DNA of 64,000 bases from Diadema setosum (taxonomy: Eukaryota; Echinodermata; Echinoidea; Diadematoida; Diadematidae): contig CM067065.1 in NCBI GenBank assembly GCA_033980235.1, forward strand, positions 29,947,155 through 30,011,154, written 5' to 3'. Shown piece by piece: positions 1 through 10,524 of the stretch (position 1 is its first letter; each line of letters opens with the position of its first letter). The position numbers were made by a program, and so were the translations under genes. The notes below the pieces were generated by a model. It made no database searches, was not told the origin of the DNA, and saw nothing but the letters and a program-made list of their open reading frames with translations.

Positions 1-308
1 TCAAAGTTTATTTGATGAAAATCGGGTTTGGAATGACTGAAACATCCAAAAACAAAGTAAAACAAAGCGATCGTAATGAAGTGTGGGTCACACACTTTAT
101 TAGAATTGCTCTTTTTGGATATCTCGGCCATTTCAAAACCAATCTTTATCAAATAAAGGTTGAATTCCTAATAGAATTACATGCTCTTTCATATTCAATC
201 AAATCAAATCAAAAAAAAAAAATATTCCATAAGAGGTTTCTCATTATCTCACCAAAAAATGTTAGAAACCTGAAATTAGGTCTCAACCAAAACTGTACGA
301 TCCCTTTA
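1..308. repeat. Family C palindromic MITE, cut by window edge
   Basis: This is the right-hand part of an inverted-repeat element whose full copy lies at 6995-7391. The shared core includes the phrases AAAATCGGGTTTGGAATGAC and GTGTGGGTC, and the right end is CCCTTTA. The two arms of the full copy are near reverse complements, which fits a non-autonomous DNA transposon. The left end lies outside the window. The 101-codon open frame across it is a by-product of the repeat. Confidence 0.8.
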
Positions 309-852
309 ACAAAATAATCATTTGAAACGAAGAACTTAGCACGTACATGTACTACTTTTGATCTCGCCTTCCTCGTGCTAAAATAGATTATTATTGTACA
401 TTCAAGACATTGTAACGTTTTGTACTTATGCTATTGTTATTCCATTAGCCTTAGGGATTGAAGGGGAAAGAAAACCGAACTATGTCTTATTCATGTTGAT
501 TGAGTGAAATGTTGAGATATTGATATATCACATAAACTTTGAGTTGAGGAAAATATTAGACTTCTGTTCAAAAGTTATTGATTTGTAATGCAATAAAGTC
601 TCAAACTGTAATAGCTTTTCTCATCCATAAATGGCGGTACCATCCCCCATAAAAAACAACAACAACAACAACAACGACAATAACAAACAAACAAAATAAT
701 TATAGCTTTAAATGGATTGTCCAGTTTACCTCACACTTCGTCGATATATTCAACAATATTGGTAGATTCGCTCAATCTATACCATGATAACTTTAGGGTT
801 CAATCCTCGACATGAGCTAGACTTTTGAAACAGTCTTTTCCCTAATACTTAC
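309..852. other. No gene recognised; expected site of last SLC46 exon
   Basis: This stretch lies just 3' of the last SLC46 exon that I can place. A possible splice acceptor on the minus strand ends near 564, followed by a short open tail, but the tail has no recognisable SLC46 features, so I do not call it an exon. An AAC-rich simple tract lies at about 657-695. Nothing else is seen. Confidence 0.4.
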
Positions 853-1009
853 GTGACGAGAGCGGACAGAGGCACATACAGAGCTGCCATCAGTGCGAAA
901 ACCAGCCCGCTGTATTCATCTATAGTGAGACTGTAAATGAGGTTGAACAGCGATGGACCAATCAGGTTGCCTAGACTCTCAACGCTGCTGGCGCATGCCA
1001 TCATCACAC
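853..1009 (-). CDS. SLC46-like gene, exon 4 (helices 11-12)
   Basis: The acceptor AG is at 1011-1010 and the donor GTAAGT starts at 852. The 51 codons include SSVESLGNLIGPSLFNLIY, matching the conserved SL...FN.LY region of SLC46 helix 11, then helix 12. It ends two bases into a codon, so at least one further short exon is expected at lower coordinates or outside the window. Confidence 0.8.
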
Positions 1010-4000
1010 CTGTGACGTCACGTAAGGGTGATGAGGGAGACATAGGTTTAAAAAAAAGATTAATGAAGATTCCAGACGTAACAAATCAATATAGTTTAAA
1101 GGGGATGGCTAGTAACTGATCAGTGGGAACCAGTGGGAATTTTGGAGGATGATTGTTCCAATCCTTGTGGGATTCATTTAAGAGTACATTATATATCTAT
1201 TGTTGTGTGAAAATTATTTTGCATCAGAACGGTCTCATGTTCAAGTAATGTGCAGTTTAATGTTTCCAGGTTACCGTGCCTGGTCAGTGACGGGGCATTA
1301 ATCTGCACATTACCTGAACATGAGCCCGCTCTGATGCAAATAATTTTCACACAACAGTAGATATAATTATAATGTACTCTTAAATGAATCCCACAAGGAT
1401 TGGAACAATCATCCCTTAGCATTCCCACTGATTCCCACTGATCGGTTACTAGCCATCCCCTTTAGAGGACAAGTTTACCTTAATACTCAGTATACATTGA
1501 CAGAATACAACAATTATTTAGTAGAAGACATCAGTCAATAATGTCAGGAAAAATTGGACAATCCGTTCAAACGTTATGAATTTTTGAGGTTTCAGTGCTG
1601 CCATTGCTGGATGAAAAGACTACAGCTTGTGATATCACATGAAGAAAATTCATCATATTTTCATATTTCTCGCATAATAAAAGATCACTTGATTTATTCC
1701 TTTCAGGAGAAAGGGAAATAACATGGGTGAATAAAAATGTGAGGGAATGTGTTACCCCCCCCCCCAAAAAAAAAAAGAAAAAGAAAAAGAAAAAAAACCC
1801 TCTCTTCATATTTCCTTAAAACGTTATAACCTGTGACATCATACATTGTAGAAGTCTTCTCATGAAGCAATGACTGCGTAGAACATTTAAGAATGAATAG
1901 CTCTTAAACGGATTGTCCATTTTTTTTTTAAATCACTGATGTATTATACTGATATTGCTGCATTCACTTAGTCCACACGTATATTAAGATTAACTTGTTA
2001 TCTCCCTTGTCATTGTAGTCCTGGTATCTAAGAACTGACCACAAGAAATTTCATATACTGTGGTTAATGCAAACGTTGATAAGGTTCACAGCACAGAAAT
2101 ATAGGGGGATGGTTGAACACTCTAATTTGCACCCAACAGACGAAGGAAAAGATAAAGGAAAAAAAAGATGAGCCATACGCACCATGTTCGTGTTTTCGCG
2201 CCAATTTTGACATCCGGGATCTCATTGCTGGTGACGTGAGAAATCGAAACGAACCCAAGATGGCGGCTGCGGCAGATGAGAAAGGAACAAAAGTTGATAA
2301 CAAAGTAGTAGACACGGCAATCCATCTTTAAAAGTAAAACATTTAAAATTACTCACAAATATATGAGGCACAAAAAAGACAAAAAAAAAAATAAGAGCAA
2401 CAAAAACAAACAAGGTATCCACGATTTTTAGGTAAATCTGAATAACCAATATTTTGTGAAAGCCAAATCAGGCTATTCGTTAAGAACACTATGCGCCACC
2501 GATTGAAATTTGGCCGACCTTTCCATAAGTAATGAATATTATGTCCGAGATAACTTATGAAAAAATATGTTTTGTTCTCATCAAATAAAACCAAGAAATA
2601 CAACAACAACAACAACAACAACAACAAAAACCGTCGGAAATAATTGCTAATGATGTCTTATCAAGGATCTGACAGAAAAATAATGATTAGGAATTTATTA
2701 GGTTGTGACTTATAAATCTGTCGGTCAGTCCTCGAAATACAAAAATACTCATTACATCCCATAAAGAAATCTAATTTAAAAGAAAGCACCGAAGTAAACT
2801 CGACAACCCAATAAAGGTTATTAAAAACAAACAAATAAATAAACAAACAAACAGAGAGAAGTGAAGCAGTGTCTATCTTTAATTTTACTGAATAAATTAT
2901 TTCGGTCATGTTTTTCCACTGATTTTCTTGCCTTTATATTATTTGTAGCTTGCTTCATTCACGAAAGCACAACCAGACAATGATCACATTACTACTCACA
3001 AACAAAGAGGGCGACCTTCGTATGACTGAAAGCGATAAAGGTGAGCGCTGTGAGACTGGACCATATTCCCACCTGGCTGATGGTGAGATCGTCTGTGTAG
3101 CTCTCGAAAAGTCTGCCGCCAACCAAGGTACCTTGTTGATAACAACAGCAACAATAGAAAAAGAAAAAAATAATAACGGAAGGTATAATCAACATCATCA
3201 AACATGCAAGGCGCTGACTGAATGATGTGTAATACACTCCTATGTCGATACTTATTATCAGTATTATAGTTAAAGAACCCAGTTACCCAATAGAACCCAA
3301 ATGTGAACTGAGTAAGTGCAAAATTACTGGAGTTAACATAATGATACTGAGTGAAAGTTTTAGGAAGATCGGACAAACTGTGTTCGATTTCCTTATGTTA
3401 CGTATTTTTTTCCTTACGTGACGTCACAAAATCTTGTAGTCCTTTTCATCTAGCGATGGCAACAACAAAACTTAAAAAAGAAATCACTATTATAACTTGT
3501 TAACGGATAATCTGATTTTACTGAAAGGCTAATCTATCACTGATATTATGTTCAAACAATTAAACAAACAAACAAACAAACAGACAAGACTCACCAATTG
3601 ACCCTATAAGAAGAGAGCAGGCAACAAAGATACCGATAGCAATAGACGTCCAGCACAGAGGATAGCTCAAAACATACAATAGCACCAACAGGTAGGCTGA
3701 ATGGAGGAGCATCATGTGCACTCCAAGAACGACTAGGTAGGAGACCATGCGGGTACGCTTGTCCGAATCCGCGTTGGCAAAGAGCGCCACTACGTCATCG
3801 AATTGTTTCGCTGAGCACAGGCTAGTCTTTTCGCTGCTCCCCTGGTGCGACTCGTCCAGTACGAAAATTATGTAGAACAATGCCGCCAGTATGGTGGCGA
3901 AGATGAACCAGAACGGAGGCCGAAAACCGTAGAAGTATACCCAGTATCCGACCCCGATTTGCGCCAATCCAGTGGAGAATTCGATTATTATACCTAGGAT

Positions 4001-4657
4001 GATCATTCGACACGTCTGTGACTGGGGTCGCGCGATGTCGCACAAGTATGCATTGCAAATAGCAACAAGTGTTGGAAAATCCCCAAAGATACCGATCACA
4101 AAATGGGCGATGGTGAGATACGATTTCGACGCGTCCAAAGACACAATAATGACCCACATCGTCGCGCCGATCAGGTATCCAACCGTGGGTAGGAGCATCG
4201 CCTTCTTCCTCCCAATGCGATCGCTCCAAGCTCCGATCAGAGGCGACACGAATAGCGCCGGGAGAATTTCCACCAGGTTGTATATCAACAGCCAATAGGA
4301 TGCCTCGGCCTGCGCGGCCTCGAGGTGACGTATCGCGCCATTGGTGGCGTTTCTCATCTCGTTGCAATTGTCCGTCCACATGTCACGCTGCGCGTTTACG
4401 CGTATCCCGAAGTCCCCGCGGATTCTCAGGGAAATGTACTCCGCGCGAAGAGTCGCAATGATGCTATAGGCGAGGAAGAACAAGAGAATAACGGGCTCCA
4501 CGGTGATGCAGGGAAATCGTTTCTTGGCATGTTTTTCCTCGTCGATGACGTCCTCGTCCTCCTCATCGCTCTCTGAGGCACTGATAAGAGGATAGTTGTC
4601 ATCGAAGACATCGTCCTCATCCGAGATCATGGTGAAATTAAATCGATTTCCTCCCAT
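853..4657 (-). CDS. SLC46-type MFS transporter (proton-coupled folate transporter-like), four exons, 3' end missing
   Basis: This is a multi-pass plasma or endolysosomal membrane carrier of the SLC46 branch of the major facilitator superfamily; known members move folates or other small organic anions with protons. Exons on the minus strand are 4657-3595, 3131-3000, 2266-2183 and 1009-853. Every junction is phase 1 with GT..AG borders, and the joined frame runs about 478 residues, close to the usual 450-480. The N-terminus is a long acidic cytoplasmic tail (residues 11-45). Helix 1 carries the family's VEP motif (53-55). MFS motif A, SDRIGRKK, is at 145-152. The long first external loop (about 75-118) has an Asn-Ala-Thr glycosylation site at 103. 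The start at 4657 was chosen as the most upstream Met; Met10 is an alternative. The last few residues and stop were not found. The transported substrate cannot be told from sequence alone. Confidence 0.88.
1097..1464. mobile_element. MITE family A, copy 1 (in SLC46 intron 3)
   Basis: This 368-bp near-perfect palindrome starts TAAAGGGGATGGCTAGTAAC and ends with its complement CCATCCCCTTTA. Arms are roughly 150 bp and the centre is asymmetric. TA at each outer edge looks like a target-site duplication, as made by Tc1/mariner-type transposases. Other copies are at 14178-14530 and 47921-48282. Confidence 0.88.
1463..2005. mobile_element. MITE family B, copy 1, degenerate (in SLC46 intron 3)
   Basis: The copy abuts family A copy 1. 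The left arm reads GAGGACAAGTTTACC and the right arm ends AACTTGTTATCTCC. Inner landmarks shared with other copies are GGACAATCCGTTCAAA and its complement, and GATATTGCTGCATTCACTTA. A C13-A10 homopolymer junction lies within it at about 1754-1780. Confidence 0.78.
2183..2266 (-). CDS. SLC46-like gene, exon 3 (helix 10 region)
   Basis: This 84-base exon has 27 full codons. The acceptor ends in GCCGCAG after a pyrimidine-rich tract, and the donor is GTGCGT at 2182. It encodes AILGSFRFLTSPAMRS, which lines up with the conserved LGS...LTPP...R region of vertebrate SLC46A1. It ends in KHEHG at the position where SLC46A1 has a similar Gly. Confidence 0.78.
2341..2999. other. SLC46 intron 2 sequence, no further gene
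   Basis: The stretch between exons 2 and 3 is AT-rich, with an (AAC)n tract at about 2600-2626 and AAAC-type simple tracts at about 2825-2855. Open frames here look like intron noise. Confidence 0.5.
3000..3131 (-). CDS. SLC46-like gene, exon 2 (around helix 9)
   Basis: The acceptor AG is at 3133-3132 and the donor GTGAGT starts at 2999. The exon gives 43 codons with a split codon at each end. Its first residues (TLVGGRLFE) continue the GSIG end of exon 1 in frame, and a hydrophobic helix follows. Confidence 0.8.
3595..4657 (-). CDS. SLC46-like gene, exon 1 (start through about helix 8)
   Basis: The exon encodes 354 full codons plus one base. It ends at a GTGAGT donor (GT at 3594-3593); the open frame reading on to 3560 is intron. 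It covers the acidic tail, helices 1-6, the central cytoplasmic loop (about 270-303, containing a SSEKTS stretch) and helices 7-8. Confidence 0.88.
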
Positions 4658-5500
4658 TGTCGGTTTGATTGAAAAACAGCAAAGCTTTCAAGTTCAACTG
4701 ACAAGAATACTGTGCAACACTTATTTCCTTTACCGCGAGTATGTCAAGAATCTATATATGAATCTCCTCTAGATCTTCAACACGGACCCCTCACGCAGAA
4801 AAACAGGACTGTACCGTCGCTTACCCATCATACAACCGATGAAGTATAGATATTCCATGAGTGGTTTTCGTCGAAGCCTTACGCCAGGATAGGACAGCAC
4901 ACACCCAGCATCCATGAGCGCTCCGTCATAGAACAAGATCCACAAATCATGGTGGAATGTCACCAACCTGCCAGGTCGAAGAGCAGAAGGAAAGATCTAG
5001 TAAATGTGCCGCTGCAAAGATAGAAGTATCGGAATCAATCGCCTCCCATAAGATTTAAGTGTTGGCGTTAATTTTCAAACCAAAGCATGACTTACACGCC
5101 CCTCTGCCATTTCTGTTGCGTCAAACAACCGACCGGTAAAGCAATAGTGAGTGAATGAATTGTGGGATGTAGGGATGTAAATGAGTAGCAATTTGACCCT
5201 GTGTACAATTACCGTACAGCACGTGTACATGGTGCATCAAACTAAAACTGTCATCATGCAACGCGAGATACTACCAGCATATTTCTGCTAATAAAATGAT
5301 TACTGGTACTCATGATACTCCGATGCGTGTTCTACCGGTACATTTTTCGTGTCTATCGGCAGTCGACGTAAACCTAACAGGGAAATGGTGGAAATGGTGA
5401 CAGACAGGGCCGTGTGAAACCCGTACAAAGTAGTTCCATGACATTTCCTCCTACGATAATCGCTTCCATGAAATATTTACCTGATAAGCCAGACATGAAT
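4658..5500. other. Upstream flank of SLC46 gene, no gene recognised
   Basis: This should contain the promoter and any 5' untranslated exons of the minus-strand transporter. I see no clear TATA box. A 65-codon open frame at 4769-4966 (-) resembles no family I know. Confidence 0.35.
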
Positions 5501-5660
5501 TCTATCTATACAAGCATTACCCTAACCCTAAACCTAATCCTCACATCAAACTAAAGCTAAAACCCTATCACAACCCTAACTCTAAGTCCTTGAAGAAAAT
5601 AAGAGCGGAGCAAATGTCGTGTCACCATGGAAAGCATGTCCCCCCCCCCCCTACAAAAAA
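5500..5660 (-). repeat. Dispersed repeat with telomere-like CCCTAA motifs, copy 1
   Basis: A run of degenerate CCCTAA/CCCTAAC units is followed by a unique-looking body and a C12 tract. On the minus strand, the body aligns with 47560-47730 over more than 100 bases, for example TGTGAGGATTAGG. This is therefore a dispersed family rather than a chance telomere-like tract. Confidence 0.7.
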
Positions 5661-5995
5661 AAGAAGAAAATACAACGGGACCCTGCGCGAAGATAACTTT
5701 TAAGATATAATTATAATGAATCAATCCAAATACAATTTCAGGGTATGAAACTTTGACTTAATATTAACCACATCTTACAGAAAACCCCATCCGATTTGCT
5801 TCAGGTGTCACAGAGATATTGGGAATTTTGTAGAGCATGTTAGGAATCCCCTCCAAGTTTTGTCCATTGTGTTTGCACATTATGGATATGGGGTTGACAG
5901 ATCTAGTAAATAGCTTATCTTATGATCTTTAGCCCCCTCATGAAAGAATGAAAAAAAAAAAAAAAACTTAGGTATTAATCCAGGTATAACGAACA

Positions 5996-6225
5996 TGTGG
6001 GGGCGCTGCGGCTTAGTGGATAAAGACTCCCGACTCCCAATCGGAGGACCCGAGTTTGGTACCCGCACAGTGTCATGAATGTTTTACGTCCTTGGGCAAG
6101 ATGTTCTTACCCATACTATGTCCATCTCGACCCAGGTGTATAAATGGGTACCTGGCCAGGTTAGGGTAATAATGGCATGGTCCTCTAGCTGCAGTGGCAA
6201 CACTGAATAGGCTACCCTGGACATT
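5996..6225 (+). repeat. tRNA-derived SINE, copy 1
   Basis: The head starts GGGGGCGCTGCGGCTTAGTG, containing an A-box-like promoter (about 6010-6022). A degenerate B-box-like region follows (about 6052-6065). The tRNA-unrelated body has GGGCAAGATGTTCTTACCC. A minus-strand copy at 52871-53062 shares head and body, including CCCGACTCCCAATCG. Such elements are moved by LINE machinery. Confidence 0.82.
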
Positions 6226-6351
6226 ATTATAAACATAAATGACATATAGGCCTTATTGATAATTACAAACGAAATGATATAAAGGTATTTTTTATGCAAA
6301 ACGTCATCATTGACGACATAAGCAAGACTATGGAGCCTATGGGAACATTAC

Positions 6352-6354
<3 letters not shown>

Positions 6355-6412
<58 letters not shown>

Positions 6413-6413
6413 G

Positions 6414-6480
<67 letters not shown>
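6355..6480. repeat. (TA)n then (TG)n microsatellite
   Basis: A long TA array with a few G or C interruptions is followed by about 13 TG units. The IYIYIY and VCVCVC open frames across it are artefacts. Confidence 0.95.
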
Positions 6481-6994
6481 CTATATTGCATCATTTCTGT
6501 AATTTTACGATGTTCGTGTCATGAACCATTGCCCCATATATACATGAACAGTCTTCCTATAAAAAGTTTGGAATTATTCGCCTGTATGTTTATTTGCGAT
6601 ACTTCCCCCGTCAGTGCCCGTAGGATATCATTTTCAGTACAATTGACTGAAAATATTGTATTGAAAAAAGACATTAGAAACTGCAAAAACTAAAAGTTAA
6701 CTTAACTTCATGTATTTGACTACTATAGGACCTTGGACATAAATAAATCGTGAGTGAAAGTGAACACATTATAGTTGATTGGAGGTTTGGTTTTTTTTTC
6801 CTAGATGATTTGAGTTGAAGTTTCTTTCATAGTCCAAACCAAATCGTAGGTTTTCCCCCTTTTTTCGCAAGCCTGGAAAAATCATGTTACCACTCTCTTA
6901 CTAATGCTCAAATATTGACCGCGCGATCCGAAAAACAAACGGTAGAAACAAGAAGGCTTGTGATAATATTGACTGAAGCATACGGTTGGTATGT

Positions 6995-7391
6995 TAAAGG
7001 GATGGTACAGTGTTGGTGGAGATGAGAATTGGGCATTTAACTTTTTGCGAGATACCAAGAAAACACTTATGATATAGTACAGAGCATACCATTTTAAGAG
7101 GAATTCAAAGTTTTTTTATTTTATGATGAAAATCGGGTTTGGAATGACTGAAACATCCAAAAACAAAGAAAAACAAAGCGATCGTAATAAAGTGTGGGTC
7201 CCACACTTTATAAGAATCGCTCTTTTTTGATATCTCAGCCATTTTAAAACCAATTTTCATCAAATAAACGTTGAATTCCTCATAGCATTACATACTCTTT
7301 CATATTTCATAATAGGTTTCTCATTATCTCACCAAAAAAAAAAGTTAGAAACATGAAATTTGGTCTCAACCAAAACTATACAATCCCTTTA
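6995..7391. mobile_element. MITE family C, full copy
   Basis: This 397-bp inverted-repeat element starts TAAAGGGATGGTACAGTGTT and ends ACAATCCCTTTA. Its arms fold on the central GTGTGGGTCCCACAC palindrome. TA at both ends is the likely target duplication. Relatives lie at 1-308, 17678-17850, 32012-32323 and 38040-38190. Confidence 0.88.
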
Positions 7392-7483
7392 AGGGACAAA
7401 GAAAATAGTTGGCAAAAGCAAATCTCCCTAAGCGATGTTGTCATTCTGTCTCTATAGCATGAACAGCCATTGAAAGAACAAAC

Positions 7484-7572
7484 GAAGAAGGAGTGTGTGT
7501 GTCTCCGTGTGTGCGTGTGTGTGTGTGTGTGTGTCTGTGTCTGTGTGTTGGGGAAGGGGGGGGGGGTGGGTG
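7484..7572. repeat. (GT)n plus G-run low-complexity tract
   Basis: About 25 GT units with interruptions are followed by a G-rich run. No coding signal is present. Confidence 0.9.
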
Positions 7573-8303
7573 TAAACGCTCCAGACTCCCGTGGTGTGTG
7601 TAAAGCTGTATCACCCGGGGTTACAGGTAAATGGTGCGTCGTGAATGCGAGACCGATACATTACCCGCGACGAGATATCTTGTGCTTGCTCTATATCTAG
7701 TACTGAGTATCAACTATACATCCATTCATCCGCCAAACTTTTGAAGGGATAGACAAGACACTGACATCTTTTTTTCCAAAAGTAATTATCATATAAAGCT
7801 TGATCGCCTATCGCCGCCGTATCTCTTGAAACAAAAATACGCTAAAAAGTTGCCGGTATATCGTGCCACTACTGTTTTCTTGAGCAGGGACGAGAAATCC
7901 GTACACAATCGATTCGCACAGTCACGGTAAGCTTTTAATTCTATCCCCTTTTATCCAAGTTGGATTATGTTTTAGCTTCAGTTTAATTGAATTTAGTATT
8001 TCTCCTTTGTTGAAAATAGGGTGAATGTTAAACATTTAGCAAAATGTTATTTTGATAACTGAGATATTGTATTATTCATCTGTTCATGTGTGTGCGTGTG
8101 TGTTTGTAAGTGTGTGTGTGTGTGTGTGTGCGTGTGCTTTTAATGTGCTTTAACTTGAATTAAGTGTTCGTGTGTTTTTGCCTCTGTGTTCTAGTGTGCA
8201 TTTTGTGTATCTGTCACCATCTTCCTCTCCACGTAGAATAATCGAGCTTCTCTTCAAATCTCAGTTCCTCTTCATTGTATTGGTCTTATATTTTGAATAA
8301 ACA

Positions 8304-8343
<40 letters not shown>

Positions 8344-8714
8344 CGTTCTGTCTTCTAAAATAATACTAGGGATGAGGGGATATAACAATATAGATGTTAT
8401 TTCAATCTGTGAAACCTACATTTTCTCAACACAGTTTACAGCACAACTTATGAACTAATCAAAAAAGGTAGATTTTTCTCTCTGTCACTCCTTTTGCTGT
8501 GCATAGAAGAAAATGATGACGTAGGCCTACATTGAAACATGCAGTAACTAAAGATATGCGGCAATTGCAACTTTTTACAAATTGCTGAAATACGACCGAG
8601 AGAGGTTTACAAACTCCAGTACATCCCTGACGAGTATGAATTTTACACTTTGAAAGGAAAGTCGAAGAGATGCTCTGAATGATTCCCAAAGACCTCTGAT
8701 TTGTATTCCACCCA
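7573..8714. repeat. Gene-free stretch with (TG)n and (CT)n microsatellites
   Basis: The main recognisable items are an interrupted TG array at about 8085-8135 and a CT array at about 8302-8340. No gene is recognised. Confidence 0.7.
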
Positions 8715-9140
8715 TTCAAATAGACAAAACCCAAAGAGACAGGTGGTTGAGTGAAAGCAGCAACATTATTTGCTGCTTTCTTGAAAAAATTCATTTTTCA
8801 AGAAAATTACACATTCCATCAACTTGATATAATGACATAATGTTAAAGGTAGCAATTATTCCTCCTGCTTTCTGAAAGCGGTTAGTCAAGTGCTCTTTCA
8901 TTATACTATAAATGTTGATTTTTGAGGAATTCCGTTTATATTTTCTTTATATTGTTGTCCACATATGACCTCATAACCTCCAATAGTCTCCTCATCCAGC
9001 GGTTCCAACACCAAAACTTTAAAAACTCATAACTTTTGCATAGATTGTCTGATTTTCCTCAAACTTCCGCTGTTGTGTTCTACCAATGTTGCTGCTTTCA
9101 CTCAATCCACATTTCTCTTTGGGTTTTTGGTTCCCTTTAA
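8715..9140. mobile_element. MITE family B, internally deleted copy
   Basis: The right end reads TTGCTGCTTT...TTCCCTTTAA and matches the right arm of 29758-30327. The left arm jumps from GTGAAAGCAGCAACATTA straight to the inner CATTTTTCAAG region, so part of that arm has been deleted. Confidence 0.75.
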
Positions 9141-9902
9141 CATTTCAGTTATACATTCTGGTTGACTATACAGAAACTAACCGACAATTATTTAATCTTA
9201 TTGATATCAGTTCGAGTGAGTACGAAGAAGAGGATAGGAATGTGTATGATTGCGTATGTGTGTGTCTGTGTGTCTGTGTGTTTAAGATGCAAACATAGAA
9301 AGGGAGAAACTTAAAGATTAAAAGATGAAGAAAGATCTTTTCTAAATGACTTCCCATGGGTAAAATCTCAAACTATTTTTACTTTCCCGAAAAAAAGAGG
9401 GGCTTCTATAATCACTTTACGAAACTGTCCACCTGCCAATACCGACTAGATTGATTGTCACTATTCAGCCGCAAGACTAAAGGCCCCATCTGCCGTCACC
9501 AGCCCCGGACACAAAGGGAGGAGAAATACTCGGCGACCGCTGAATGAATCATTCAATATAGCAGCCTTGGCGACATCCGACTTGGTTGGTCTATACTGTA
9601 CTGCATATACCCACTGTGAACCTGTGAGCGGTGAGGTGGTGGAAAGACAATGGCATGCCTACCGCACAAGGCGTTCAATACACAACCACCTCCACGTGCT
9701 AAGCTCGTCAGTCGAAGTCAATAGATATTGGGCGTAAGAAAAATATAAACAATAACTAATCCTTGTATATACAGAGAAACGTTGGAGGTGCTGGTAGTCG
9801 CTTACTGAGTATTGAAACAAACAAGAGAGAGCGAGAGAGAGAATAAGTAAGGCTCATCGAAAAAAAAATGTGATGTAAAGACATATTAAAAGACAAGGAG
9901 AA
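9141..9902. other. No gene recognised
   Basis: A short (GT)n tract lies at 9255-9282 and a GA-rich tract at 9822-9842. The remainder is unrecognised. Confidence 0.5.
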
Positions 9903-10095
9903 ATGGTTTACTTAATGGACATAAACTTAACCTCTCCTGAGTCGATCTCGCAAGAGCCGAAAATTTTTGCTAAATTGAAAGAAAATTCTACCTCTGATGA
10001 ATATGTAGACTATGTAACCTTTAACTCTGTTACCACAGAAAGTGGAATGTCTATGCTCTTTGCGAAAATTTGAATTGAATTGAATTGAAGTGGAT
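9903..10095 (+). pseudogene. Possible LINE 5' ORF scrap joined to (TTGAA)n tail
   Basis: A 57-codon open frame (9903-10073) ends in ESGMSMLFAKI and stops inside AATTTGA, right where a (TTGAA)n array begins. MSMLFAKI resembles the start of the LINE endonuclease domain, and the same pentamer tail ends the LINE relics elsewhere in the window. It may be a rearranged retrotransposon piece. The identification is weak. Confidence 0.35.
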
Positions 10096-10378
10096 ACAAA
10101 CGGGTGTTAATTCTATCTTGCTAAATAATCACCTAAGTCGAAGTAAATTCTCCAATATCTTTGGATTCCACTTCTATAGGCGAAAATGCTCTGTTATAAT
10201 AATACTAAACGTGCATGTGGTTATGTGTGTACGAGTATGTGCGTGTGTGTGTGTGTGTGTGTATAACGTAATGGCGAAAATGAAAATGTGTACAAGCATA
10301 AATATTGAGAAAAGATTCGTCTTTTCATTGTCCCGGTGAGAGGATTCTGTTTCCTAATGCGACAAATCACCTGATTTG

Positions 10379-10420
<42 letters not shown>
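10379..10420. repeat. Long poly(A) homopolymer
   Basis: About 42 consecutive A bases follow CTGATTTG. It may be an old retroposed tail, but no element body is evident on its 5' side. Confidence 0.9.
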
Positions 10421-10421
<1 letters not shown>

Positions 10422-10524
10422 AGATTCGGAAAGAGAAAGCGAACTAAAGAGAAAATGAGAGATATATTATATACAGTGTAAGATATAATAAGAGAAATAA
10501 ATAAATATACATGTTTATAATGAA

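Noticed and set aside
3822..4379. 185-codon minus-strand open frame
   Set aside because: It overlaps SLC46 exon 1 in another phase; the exon 1 frame has clear MFS motifs and this one has none.
5515..5590. Internal telomere sequence
   Set aside because: Units are degenerate and the flanks recur at 47560, so a dispersed repeat explains it better.
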